Positions 1-6,559 of a stretch of 6,559 nucleotides of DNA are shown here, piece after piece. The stretch comes from Bacteroidales bacterium (GTDB lineage Bacteria; Bacteroidota; Bacteroidia; Bacteroidales; UBA932). The position numbers and the translations under genes were made by a program. The stretch covers positions 1-6,559 of the forward strand of contig SFJB01000091.1 in the NCBI GenBank assembly GCA_004555145.1. The letters are read 5' to 3'. Numbering within the stretch: position 1 is the first letter of the stretch; every line of letters begins with the position of its first letter. The notes below the pieces were generated by a model. It ran no database searches, was not told the origin of the DNA, and saw only the letters and a list, made by a program, of their open reading frames with translations.

Positions 1-74
1 CACAGCAGTGGTGGGGCGGAATCTTCGTCTTCAACGGAGACAACGTAAAGATAACCAAGGTTACTGTTCTCTAG
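1..74 (+). CDS. C-terminal end of an upstream gene, possibly a surface glycan-binding protein (5' truncated)
   Basis: Reading from base 3, 23 codons run open to a TAG stop at 72-74. They encode a tail that starts QQWWGGIFVFNG and ends KITKVTVL. This tail is rich in aromatic residues and beta-strand-like alternation, which would suit the last strands of a secreted beta-sandwich domain. In Bacteroidota PULs the gene just before the enzyme genes is often a SusE/F-like or IPT/TIG surface glycan-binding protein, and that is my guess from context. The visible part is too short to assign a family. The same bases are also open in the frame of the downstream GH26 gene, but that reading gives an arginine-rich peptide that does not look like a protein N-terminus. 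Confidence 0.5.
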   Translation, partial: QQWWGGIFVFNGDNVKITKVTVL

Positions 75-79
75 CATTT

Positions 80-111
80 TTCCCGGGCGGGCCTGACCGC
101 CCACCCGGGAA
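80..111 (+). promoter_or_regulatory. GC-rich intergenic hairpin, terminator- or attenuator-like but without a U-tract
   Basis: The arms TTCCCGGG (80-87) and CCCGGGAA (104-111) are perfectly complementary. Inside them, GGGC (89-92) pairs with GCCC (99-102) after one C/A mismatch (88/103), leaving a 6-nt loop CTGACC. An alternative fold pairs GGGCGG with CCGCCC. The hairpin starts 5 nt after the upstream stop codon and ends 16 nt before the ATG of the GH26 gene. A T-run precedes the left arm but none follows the right arm on either strand, so a classical intrinsic terminator is not supported. Partial termination, protection of the upstream mRNA 3' end, or mRNA processing between the upstream gene and the enzyme genes are possible roles. 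The structure is seen; the role is inferred. Confidence 0.6.
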
Positions 112-127
112 CCAATTATTCAATAAT

Positions 128-1579
128 ATGAGTTTCAAACATTTACTGTCATTATTTGCAGGAATTACACTACTCGCAATCTCCTGCGGTGAAGATCCTG
201 CCGAACCTCCTCAGATAGAAGTGGCTGCGCCGAAACTTGTATCCACCCAGCCTGAGGAAGGCGTGGATGCCGAAATCAAGAACGGGGAATGTACAGTTGA
301 ACTTACTTTCGACCAAAGCGTTATCTGTCCTCAGGCAAAAAGGTCGGAAATAAGCGTTTCGCCAAGTACGGCCAATATTTCTGGGATAAAAGCCCTCGAC
401 AGAAAAGTCAGCATCAGCCTGAACAATCTGGATTATTCTTCGGAATACAAGATTATCATACCGAAAGGCTGCGTCACGGGCTACAAGGATAATGTCGCTG
501 AAGCTCTCGAGTTCTCCTTTACCACTGCAGAAGATCCGAGGCAGGGTATGGTATCGGACCCTGACCAGTCCCTCAGCAATCCTACCCCTTCAGCCAATGC
601 TAAGAAACTCTACGAAAGCCTGCTGTCCATATACGGAAAGCATTCCCTTTCCGGAACGATGGGAGGGACCGCTTGGGAAACCAGCTGCGCCGACAACATA
701 TATGACCAGACTGGCATATACCCGACAATAGTAGGTTTCGACTATATCTTCAACAACTGGCCGCCGAAGTACTGGGACGCCTGTCCAGACTACAATGACA
801 TCTCCGTCATCCGCGATGCCTGGAAGAAGGGCAATGTCATTCAGATAGGATGGCACTGGTGCATGCCTACTGCCGAAGGGATTACAGACCCGAACAAATA
901 CAACTACAACAACGCAGTGAAGGCGGAGCGTGCAGTGACCGAAGGAACCTGGGAAAATGCGGAAATGAAGAAGCAGGTGGCCCAGATTGCATCTTTTTTG
1001 CAGTTGCTCCAGAAGGAAGACATACCTGTGCTCTGGCGTCCTCTCCACGAAGCGGCCGGCGACTACAAATGGGGCGCTTGGTTCTGGTGGGGCAACGGCG
1101 GCAGCGAAGTGTGCAAGAAACTCTGGCGCTACATGTACGACTGCTTCACAAACGAATATGGTCTGAACAACCTTATCTGGGTATGGACGGTGCAGACGAG
1201 TTATGAGGGCAAGCCTGCCGATGTGAGCTATCTTAAGGATTGGTATCCGGGAGACGACTGCGTGGATATAGTCGGTGCAGACCTCTACCTTTCCAAGGGA
1301 GTAAGTTCCGTTGACCAGTTCAACCTGGTCAACCTGTCCGTGAAGGGAAAGAAAATGGTTACCATGTCCGAGTTCGGCAACCTTCCCGATCTGGATGACT
1401 GTTATGAAAACGGCGCCCTCTGGCTCTACTATATGAACTGGTGTGCCTTCGACGAAAACGGAAAGCCTGCGCTTTACAGCAAGAACTCAGACGGCACTTA
1501 CTCCTGGAACAACAGCGTCCAGGAATGGAAAAAGACTTTACAGAATACATTGACATACAATAGAGGAGATTTGAAATGA
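128..1579 (+). CDS. GH26 endo-beta-1,4-mannanase-like lipoprotein with N-terminal Ig-like (Big_5/SbsA-type) domain
   Basis: A 483-residue secreted glycoside hydrolase, expected to cut beta-1,4-mannan, glucomannan or galactomannan backbones at the cell surface or in the periplasm. Residues 1-19 form a lipoprotein signal peptide ending AIS-C20. The mature end, C-G-E-D, is acidic, which suits surface export in Bacteroidota. Residues about 33-134 look like an Ig-like Big_5 domain (VSTQPEEG at the start, SEYKIIIPKG and LEFSFTTA near the end). The catalytic domain covers about 155-475. It contains WRPLHE with the likely acid/base Glu308 and MSEFGN with the likely nucleophile Glu415; their spacing of 107 is normal for GH26. 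It also has the IGWHW motif at 240-244. I chose ATG 128 because the signal peptide starts there; an upstream GTG at 8 would add 40 implausible residues. The leader is AT-rich with no Shine-Dalgarno sequence. GH26 also includes rare lichenases and xylanases, so the substrate is inferred. Confidence 0.9.
   Translation: MSFKHLLSLFAGITLLAISCGEDPAEPPQIEVAAPKLVSTQPEEGVDAEIKNGECTVELTFDQSVICPQAKRSEISVSPSTANISGIKALDRKVSISLNNLDYSSEYKIIIPKGCVTGYKDNVAEALEFSFTTAEDPRQGMVSDPDQSLSNPTPSANAKKLYESLLSIYGKHSLSGTMGGTAWETSCADNIYDQTGIYPTIVGFDYIFNNWPPKYWDACPDYNDISVIRDAWKKGNVIQIGWHWCMPTAEGITDPNKYNYNNAVKAERAVTEGTWENAEMKKQVAQIASFLQLLQKEDIPVLWRPLHEAAGDYKWGAWFWWGNGGSEVCKKLWRYMYDCFTNEYGLNNLIWVWTVQTSYEGKPADVSYLKDWYPGDDCVDIVGADLYLSKGVSSVDQFNLVNLSVKGKKMVTMSEFGNLPDLDDCYENGALWLYYMNWCAFDENGKPALYSKNSDGTYSWNNSVQEWKKTLQNTLTYNRGDLK
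1562..1569 (+). promoter_or_regulatory. Shine-Dalgarno-like site before the GH31 start
   Basis: AGAGGAGA, with core GAGGAG at 1563-1568, lies 7 nt before the ATG at 1576 and inside the last codons of the GH26 gene. It is the only well-placed purine-rich ribosome-binding-like sequence at any of the four starts in the window. Bacteroidota depend little on such sites, so it may only support reinitiation at the overlapping ATGA. Confidence 0.4.
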
Positions 1580-4374
1580 AACGCCTATTCTCAGCAATAG
1601 CCACTTTGCTTTGCATAGCATCCTGCTCTTCTGTCAGACAGGAGGGAAATGTCATCACCGTACGCCCCGAGGAGGGACCGGCAAAAAAAGTCAGACTCGA
1701 AGTCATCTCTGAAGGTATAGTACGAGTCAGCGCCACACCGGAATCCAAGTTCTCCGGGAAGCCTTCCCTTATGGTTCTGGACCAGCCTGAATTCAAGGAT
1801 TTCAGCGTGGAGAACAAAGACGGGCAGTTGTGCATCAGTACAGCTGCGCTGCAGGTAAAACTAAGTCTCAAGGACGGAAAGGTTTCCTTCTACAGGGCAG
1901 ACGGTGAACTGATTCTCAGTGAGAAAGACAGGAGTTTCAAGGATATAGTAGTGGACGGCAGCCACGGATACACCGTCACCCAGACCTTCAGCAGCCCGGA
2001 TGACAATGAGGGCATCTACGGCCTGGGGCAGCACCAGAGCGAAGAGTTCAACTACAAAGGCAAGAGCGAGGAACTCTACCAGTACAACACCAAGGTAAGC
2101 GTGCCTTTCGCAGTTTCTTCAAGAAGCTACGGAGTACTCTGGGACAGCTACAGTTTCTGCCGCTTCGGCAATCCCGGCGACTGGCAGGACCTGTCAGTTC
2201 TTGACGCCAAAATCACCGGCACCTACACTGCTCCCGGTCAAGAGACTCTCGTAAGGGAAGAGAAGAACCTTGACTTCGACCACCTCATCACCGGGGATCT
2301 CGACCACGTACACGGACTGCCTCAGGACTTCCCGATGTCCAATGCAAATGTGTGCTACGAAGCTTACATCTATCCCAAGGAGAGCGGCATCTACGAATTC
2401 AGTCTCTATTATGCAGGCTACCAGAGCGTGGAAATTGACGGCAAGGAGGTAGTTCCGGAGCGTTGGAGGACGGCCTGGAACCCGAATACCTACAAGTTCA
2501 GCGTAGAGCTGGAAGGGGGCAAGGAAGTGCCGATCAAGATCAACTGGGTACCAAACGGCAGCGTATCCTACTGCGCCCTGAAGGTGCATCTTCCTGAAAG
2601 CGAGGAAGATAAGGCATCTATGCGCTGGTGGGGAGAAATGCAACAGCAGATCGACTACTACCTCATCGCGGCAGACAACAGCGACGGAGTCACGGCAGGC
2701 TACCGCAAACTCACCGGCAAAGCCCCGATTATGCCGAAATGGGCAATGGGATACTGGCAGAGCCGAGAGAAATACAACACCCAGGAAGAACTTCTGGAAG
2801 TGTTGAACGAGTACCGCAAACGCGAGATTCCGATAGACAATATAGTATTGGACTGGCTCCACTGGGAGCAGGATTCGTGGGGCAGCCACGAGTTCGACCG
2901 CGCCCGTTTCCCTGATCCGAAGCAGATGGTGGATTCCATCCACGCGATGGACGCAAGGATCATGATATCCGTATGGCCAAAGTTCTACGTCACGACCGAG
3001 CACTACAAGGAGTTCGACGAGCATGGCTGGATGTACACCCAGGCGGTCAAGGACAGCATACGCGACTGGGTAGGCCCGGGTTACCTGGGTTCGTTCTACG
3101 ACGCATACAGTGCCCCGGCGCGCAAGCTCTTCTGGCAGCAGATTTACGACCATTACTACCCTCTCGGCTTCGATGCCTGGTGGATGGATGCAAGCGAACC
3201 GAACATACGCGACTGCACGGACATGGATTACCGCAAAGCGCTTTGCGGTCCGACTGCCCTGGGCACATCAACCGAATACTTCAACGCATACGCTCTGATG
3301 AATGCTGAAGCAATCTACGACGGACAGAGAGGTGTAGAACCGGACAAGCGCGTATTCCTGCTCACCAGGTCGGGATATTGCGGGCAGCAGCGTTACAGCA
3401 CCGCCACCTGGAGCGGAGACATTGCCACGAGATGGGAGGATATGCGCGCCCAGCTCACCGCCGGACTCAACTTCTGCGCCACGGGCATACCGTTCTGGAC
3501 AATGGACATAGGCGGCTTCTGCGTGGAGGACCGGTACGTACGTGCGCAGCGCATCTACGACAGTACCGGCAAAGAAAACGAGGACCTGAAGGAATGGAGG
3601 GAGCTGAACGCCCGCTGGTTCCAGTTCGGCGCATTCGCCCCGCTCTACCGTGCCCACGGTCAGTTCCCTTACAGGGAAATATATAACCTTGCACCGGAAG
3701 GACACCCTGCCTACGAGTCAATGACCTACTACACGCGCCTGCGCTACAAGCTCATGCCTTACCTCTACTCTCTCGCAGCCGCCTGTCACTACGACGACTA
3801 CACCATGATGCGTGCGCTGTATATGGACTTCCCGGATGACGCCACAGCACTGAATGCCGCCGACGAGTATATGTTCGGACCTGCGTTCCTCGTGGCCCCG
3901 GTATGCGAATACAAGGCTCGCAGCCGCGAAGTCTATCTCCCTGACGGGACCTGGTACAATTTCTACGATTCCCGCGCCACCACGGGAGGACGCAGCATCT
4001 GCGCAGACGCACCATACGGCCGTATGCCGCTCTTTGTCCGCGCCGGCAGCATCCTGCCTATGGGACCTGTCGTGCAGAACAGCGCCGAAAAGGGCGAAGG
4101 ACCGCTCCAGATACGCGTTTACGCCGGGAAGGATGCAAGTTTCACCCTCTATGACGACGAAGGCGTAAACTACAATTACGAGAAAGGCCTCTGCTCCCGC
4201 ATAAGTCTGGTATGGAATGAAGCCGAATCCACCCTCACCATAGGAGAGAGACAAGGCAGTTTCCCGGGCATGGAAGAGAGCATTGAGATGGAGATCGTAA
4301 AGGTGGATTCCAAGGGAGAAGGAAAGGCCGTCAGACTCAGCTACGATGGAAGCAAATCAGTGATAAACTTATGA
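1576..4374 (+). CDS. GH31 alpha-xylosidase-type lipoprotein with PA14 insert (alternatively alpha-glucosidase)
   Basis: A 932-residue exo-acting retaining alpha-glycosidase. It probably removes non-reducing-end alpha-1,6-xylose from xyloglucan oligosaccharides. A signal peptide ends in CIAS-C17, so it is a lipoprotein. The N-terminal beta-sandwich (about 25-210) includes GIYGLGQHQ at 146-154, typical of GH31. It is interrupted by a PA14 domain at about 212-340 (SGIYEFSLYYAGY, VEIDGKEV, VPIKINWVPNG). The (beta/alpha)8 barrel runs about 385-735. The predicted nucleophile is Asp538 in WWMDASEP and the predicted acid/base is Asp615 in TWSGD. C-terminal beta domains follow, with MPLFVRAGSILP at 817-828. 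Length and architecture match the PA14-containing alpha-xylosidases known from Cellvibrio japonicus (Xyl31A) and the Bacteroides ovatus xyloglucan locus. The ATG overlaps the GH26 stop as ATGA, pointing to translational coupling. Family assignment is firm; xylose rather than glucose specificity is inferred from the PA14 domain and from the GH5 neighbour. Confidence 0.93.
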   Translation: MKRLFSAIATLLCIASCSSVRQEGNVITVRPEEGPAKKVRLEVISEGIVRVSATPESKFSGKPSLMVLDQPEFKDFSVENKDGQLCISTAALQVKLSLKDGKVSFYRADGELILSEKDRSFKDIVVDGSHGYTVTQTFSSPDDNEGIYGLGQHQSEEFNYKGKSEELYQYNTKVSVPFAVSSRSYGVLWDSYSFCRFGNPGDWQDLSVLDAKITGTYTAPGQETLVREEKNLDFDHLITGDLDHVHGLPQDFPMSNANVCYEAYIYPKESGIYEFSLYYAGYQSVEIDGKEVVPERWRTAWNPNTYKFSVELEGGKEVPIKINWVPNGSVSYCALKVHLPESEEDKASMRWWGEMQQQIDYYLIAADNSDGVTAGYRKLTGKAPIMPKWAMGYWQSREKYNTQEELLEVLNEYRKREIPIDNIVLDWLHWEQDSWGSHEFDRARFPDPKQMVDSIHAMDARIMISVWPKFYVTTEHYKEFDEHGWMYTQAVKDSIRDWVGPGYLGSFYDAYSAPARKLFWQQIYDHYYPLGFDAWWMDASEPNIRDCTDMDYRKALCGPTALGTSTEYFNAYALMNAEAIYDGQRGVEPDKRVFLLTRSGYCGQQRYSTATWSGDIATRWEDMRAQLTAGLNFCATGIPFWTMDIGGFCVEDRYVRAQRIYDSTGKENEDLKEWRELNARWFQFGAFAPLYRAHGQFPYREIYNLAPEGHPAYESMTYYTRLRYKLMPYLYSLAAACHYDDYTMMRALYMDFPDDATALNAADEYMFGPAFLVAPVCEYKARSREVYLPDGTWYNFYDSRATTGGRSICADAPYGRMPLFVRAGSILPMGPVVQNSAEKGEGPLQIRVYAGKDASFTLYDDEGVNYNYEKGLCSRISLVWNEAESTLTIGERQGSFPGMEESIEMEIVKVDSKGEGKAVRLSYDGSKSVINL
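3230..3249. repeat. 20-bp perfect palindrome inside the GH31 gene
   Basis: ACCGCAAAGC at 3230-3239 is followed immediately by its exact reverse complement at 3240-3249, with no spacer. The site covers codons for residues about 552-558 (YRKALCG), just after the nucleophile region of GH31. Those residues look like ordinary conserved GH31 sequence, so coding constraint plus chance may explain it. No second copy was noticed in the window. Confidence 0.7.
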
Positions 4375-5879
4375 AAATGGACAATATGCATATTTTAGCC
4401 CTTACTTTGCTGGCAGTCACCCTTACTGCAGGTGCCTGCCAGAAGACTCCTTCCACGGAGATGCCGGACAACACCCCGTTCAGCCTGAGTACTGAAACGG
4501 TGGAAGCCGGTTCTGAAGGCGGAAGCAGCACCATCACGATAAACTCATCTGAGAAGGTCAACATAGTGGGACTCTGCGACTGGTGCAAATATGTCCTGAG
4601 CCCGTGGAATGAAGGAAAGAGCGAACTCGAGCTCACAATTTCCGAAAACGGAAGCACGGAGAGCAGAAGTTTCAGCTTCAGCATAATATGCAAGGAAGAG
4701 AAGAAGGTGCTCACGGTGAATCAGTCCGGCAGGGAAATCAAGCCTATAGAGGAGAACGGAGCCGTGCTGTTTGCGCGCAGCCTCGGTATGGGCTGGAACC
4801 TCGGCAACCAGATGGACGCCATAATCAACGGCGTGTCTTCAGAAACTGCCTGGGGCAATCCGAAATGCACCCAGGCAACCTTCGACGGCCTTAAGGAAAA
4901 GGGCTTCGGCGCAGTACGCATACCTGTCACCTGGACAGGGCACATAGGCGAAGCTCCGGAATACAAGGTGGACGAGGACTGGCTCGCCAGGGTCAAGGAA
5001 ATAGCAGGATATGCCCATAAGGCCGGTCTGAAAGCCATAGTCAACCTGCATCACGATGGAGGCTGGCTGAACATCGTAAGCCTTTCCAAGGGCGGCGAAC
5101 AGGCCGAAGAGATCAAGGCACGTTACTCTGCCCTCTGGGCTCAGATTGCCGAATACCTCAAGGACGAGGAGGACTGGCTTATGTTCGAAGCTTTCAATGA
5201 ACTGCACGACGGTTCCTGGGGAGGCGGAAGCAACAATAACGACGGAGGGGCCCAGTACAGGGCGATAAACGAACTCAACCAGCTCTTTGTAAACACCGTC
5301 CGCAAAACAGGTAGCAAAAATGCCGACAGATATCTCGGAATTCCGGGATACTGCACCAACCCGTCACTCACGGTAAAATATCTCGAACTTCCTGAAGACA
5401 GCGCAACGGACAGGCTTATGGTGTCAATACATTATTATGACCCTTCAGGCTTTGCATTAGGCCAGAACCCTGACTATACTGAATGGGGACATACTGGAGC
5501 AAGAGGGAAGAAGGATCCTTACCACAACGAACAATCCGTGCAGGAGTGTCTTGGCAGCGTTCGTGAGAGGTTCATAGACAACAACATACCTGTTTACTTC
5601 GGAGAGACGGGCTGCGTGAACCGCAGCGATGCAAGGTCCCGTGCATTCCAGAAATACTGGATGGAATACGTGTACAAATGCGCATCCGACAACGGAATCG
5701 CAATGTTCCTCTGGGACAACGGGGCCAAAGGAAGCGGCGAGGAGAGTTTCGGATTCATCGATCACGGGAACGGGTCGTACATCAACAATTCAAAGGAAAT
5801 CATCGACGTGATGCTCAAGGCACTTGACAGGTCCGACAGCTCATACACATTGGAAACAGTTTACAATTCAGCCCCATAA
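4371..5879 (+). CDS. BACON-GH5 (subfamily 4-like) endo-beta-1,4-glucanase / endo-xyloglucanase lipoprotein
   Basis: A 502-residue secreted endo-glucanase, predicted to cut the beta-1,4-glucan backbone of xyloglucan or related glucans at the cell surface. The signal peptide ends TAGA-C23, so it is a lipoprotein. Residues about 36-119 form a BACON domain (PFSLSTETVEAGSEGG near the start, KKVLTVNQSG at the end). A short linker leads to the GH5 barrel at about 133-485, which opens with the motif LGMGWNLGNQMDA. The acid/base is Glu277 (FEAFNELHD) and the nucleophile is Glu412 (YFGETG); NLHHDGGW at 225-232 and the late Trp in FLWDNG are also GH5 hallmarks. Architecture and length closely match the B. 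ovatus XyGUL endo-xyloglucanase BoGH5A. The ATG at 4371 overlaps the GH31 stop as ATGA; ATGs at 4377 and 4386 are possible alternative starts that would keep most of the signal peptide. Other GH5_4 enzymes act on CMC, mixed-linkage glucan or glucomannan, so xyloglucan preference is inferred. Confidence 0.92.
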   Translation: MKMDNMHILALTLLAVTLTAGACQKTPSTEMPDNTPFSLSTETVEAGSEGGSSTITINSSEKVNIVGLCDWCKYVLSPWNEGKSELELTISENGSTESRSFSFSIICKEEKKVLTVNQSGREIKPIEENGAVLFARSLGMGWNLGNQMDAIINGVSSETAWGNPKCTQATFDGLKEKGFGAVRIPVTWTGHIGEAPEYKVDEDWLARVKEIAGYAHKAGLKAIVNLHHDGGWLNIVSLSKGGEQAEEIKARYSALWAQIAEYLKDEEDWLMFEAFNELHDGSWGGGSNNNDGGAQYRAINELNQLFVNTVRKTGSKNADRYLGIPGYCTNPSLTVKYLELPEDSATDRLMVSIHYYDPSGFALGQNPDYTEWGHTGARGKKDPYHNEQSVQECLGSVRERFIDNNIPVYFGETGCVNRSDARSRAFQKYWMEYVYKCASDNGIAMFLWDNGAKGSGEESFGFIDHGNGSYINNSKEIIDVMLKALDRSDSSYTLETVYNSAP

Positions 5880-5882
5880 ATA

Positions 5883-6559
5883 ATGGCGACACAATACGGA
5901 CATTTTGACGACAGCCGCAGGGAATTCATAATCACTGACCCGAAGCTCCCGTGGCCTTGGATAAACTACCTGGGCACGGAGAACTTCTTCTCCCTGATTT
6001 CAGCCACAGCAGGAGGATACTCTTTCTACAAGGACGCGAAGTTCAGAAGGCTTACCAGATATCGTTACAACGGTGTTCCTGCCGACAACGGCGGAAGATA
6101 TTTCTACATAAACGACGAGGGATGCGTATGGAATCCAGGATGGAAGCCGTGCAAGACGGAACTTGATTCCTACGAATGTGCCCACGGTATGGGATACACC
6201 CGCATCAGCGGAGAGAAAAACGGACTGAAGGCAAGCGCTCTATTCTTCGTCCCTCTGGATTGCAATGCTGAAATCCAGAAGCTAAGCCTGACCAATCTGA
6301 GCGGGAAGACAAAGAGATTTAAGCTGTTCTCATTTACGGAATGGTGCCTGTGGAACGCTTCCACTGATATGGAGAATTTTCAGCGCAACCTTTCCACCGG
6401 CGAGGTGGAAGTCGAAGACAGTGTAATCTACCACAAGACAGAGTATCGCGAACGGCGCAACCACTATGCCTTCTATGCCGCCAACCGCCCGGTGCAGTCC
6501 TTCGACACGGACAGGGAGAGTTTTCTTGGAATGTACAACGGTTTCGATGCTCCCCAGGC
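5883..6559 (+). CDS. GH94 cellobiose phosphorylase, N-terminal 225 residues (3' truncated by window end)
   Basis: The reading frame is open from ATG 5883 to the end of the window and gives the first 225 residues of an enzyme usually about 800 long. Expected reaction: cellobiose + phosphate to alpha-glucose-1-phosphate + glucose, in the cytoplasm. No signal peptide is present, in contrast to the three genes before it. The start [14 protein letters not shown], then PWPWINYLG (23-31), [10 protein letters not shown] (43-52), RRLTRYRYN (55-63) and PADNGGRY (66-73), are hallmark GH94 N-terminal motifs. Later [11 protein letters not shown] (182-192) and [10 protein letters not shown] (207-216) follow. 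From memory these match the Cellvibrio gilvus cellobiose phosphorylase almost motif by motif, better than chitobiose phosphorylases. The catalytic Asp lies in the missing C-terminal part. It begins 3 nt after the GH5 stop, without a Shine-Dalgarno sequence, so it is very likely cotranscribed. Confidence 0.92.
   Translation, partial: MATQYGHFDDSRREFIITDPKLPWPWINYLGTENFFSLISATAGGYSFYKDAKFRRLTRYRYNGVPADNGGRYFYINDEGCVWNPGWKPCKTELDSYECAHGMGYTRISGEKNGLKASALFFVPLDCNAEIQKLSLTNLSGKTKRFKLFSFTEWCLWNASTDMENFQRNLSTGEVEVEDSVIYHKTEYRERRNHYAFYAANRPVQSFDTDRESFLGMYNGFDAPQ

Noticed and set aside
80..111. Classical rho-independent terminator.
   Set aside because: No T-run follows the stem on the + strand, and the - strand reading ends in A residues rather than T.
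8..127. N-terminal extension of the GH26 gene from a GTG at 8.
   Set aside because: It adds 40 arginine-rich residues in front of a clear lipoprotein signal peptide, runs through the hairpin, and overlaps the plausible C-terminal end of the upstream gene in another frame.
2194..3153. Long open frame on the - strand (319 codons).
   Set aside because: It lies wholly opposite the GH31 catalytic gene, the protein has no recognisable motifs, and long antisense open frames are expected against strongly codon-biased genes.
3718..4254. Open frame of 178 codons on the - strand.
   Set aside because: It is antisense to the C-terminal part of GH31, with no family motif and no separate promoter or ribosome-binding signal.
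5951..6364. Small open frames at the 3' end (+ strand 5951-6166, - strand 6000-6185 and 6170-6364).
   Set aside because: They are out-of-frame shadows of the GH94 gene, which is open without interruption to the window end.
1..6559. CRISPR array, insertion sequence, phage, toxin-antitoxin or RNA gene.
   Set aside because: No direct-repeat array, transposase motif, terminal inverted repeats or tRNA/rRNA-like segment was seen; nearly every base is in a carbohydrate-enzyme gene.

Overview
The window is part of a carbohydrate-degradation gene cluster of the polysaccharide utilization locus (PUL) type, most likely from a gut or rumen Bacteroidales (Bacteroidota) bacterium. The evidence is indirect but consistent. 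There are three consecutive secreted lipoprotein glycoside hydrolases. One carries a BACON domain, which is typical of Bacteroidota, and one a PA14 insert. The start of the first complete gene has an AT-rich leader without a Shine-Dalgarno sequence. Base composition looks roughly balanced, so a moderately GC-rich member of the order is more likely than a low-GC Bacteroides. No 16S, tRNA or other taxonomic marker is present, so the genus is open.

Layout, all on the + strand: (1) the last 23 codons of an upstream gene (1-74), possibly a surface glycan-binding protein; (2) a short intergenic region with a strong GC-rich hairpin (80-111); (3) a GH26 endo-beta-mannanase-like lipoprotein with an N-terminal Ig-like domain (128-1579); (4) a GH31 lipoprotein with a PA14 insert, of the alpha-xylosidase type (1576-4374); (5) a BACON + GH5 (subfamily 4-like) endo-glucanase or endo-xyloglucanase lipoprotein (4371-5879); (6) the first 225 residues of a cytoplasmic GH94 cellobiose phosphorylase (5883 to the window end). 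The two internal junctions are 4-nt ATGA overlaps and the last gap is 3 nt, so the four enzyme genes almost certainly form one operon.

Inferred joint function: the lipoprotein enzymes attack hemicellulose with beta-1,4 backbones outside the cytoplasm. GH5 would cut a beta-1,4-glucan or xyloglucan backbone, GH31 would remove alpha-linked side residues (xylose in xyloglucan), and GH26 would cut mannan or glucomannan. GH94 would then split imported cellobiose with phosphate in the cytoplasm, giving alpha-glucose-1-phosphate plus glucose. The GH31(PA14)/GH5(BACON) pair resembles the xyloglucan locus of Bacteroides ovatus, while the GH26 and GH94 genes are not part of that locus as I know it. The combination is therefore the most interesting point here. 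I see no CRISPR array, mobile element, RNA gene or defence system, and nothing that amounts to a wholly new system.
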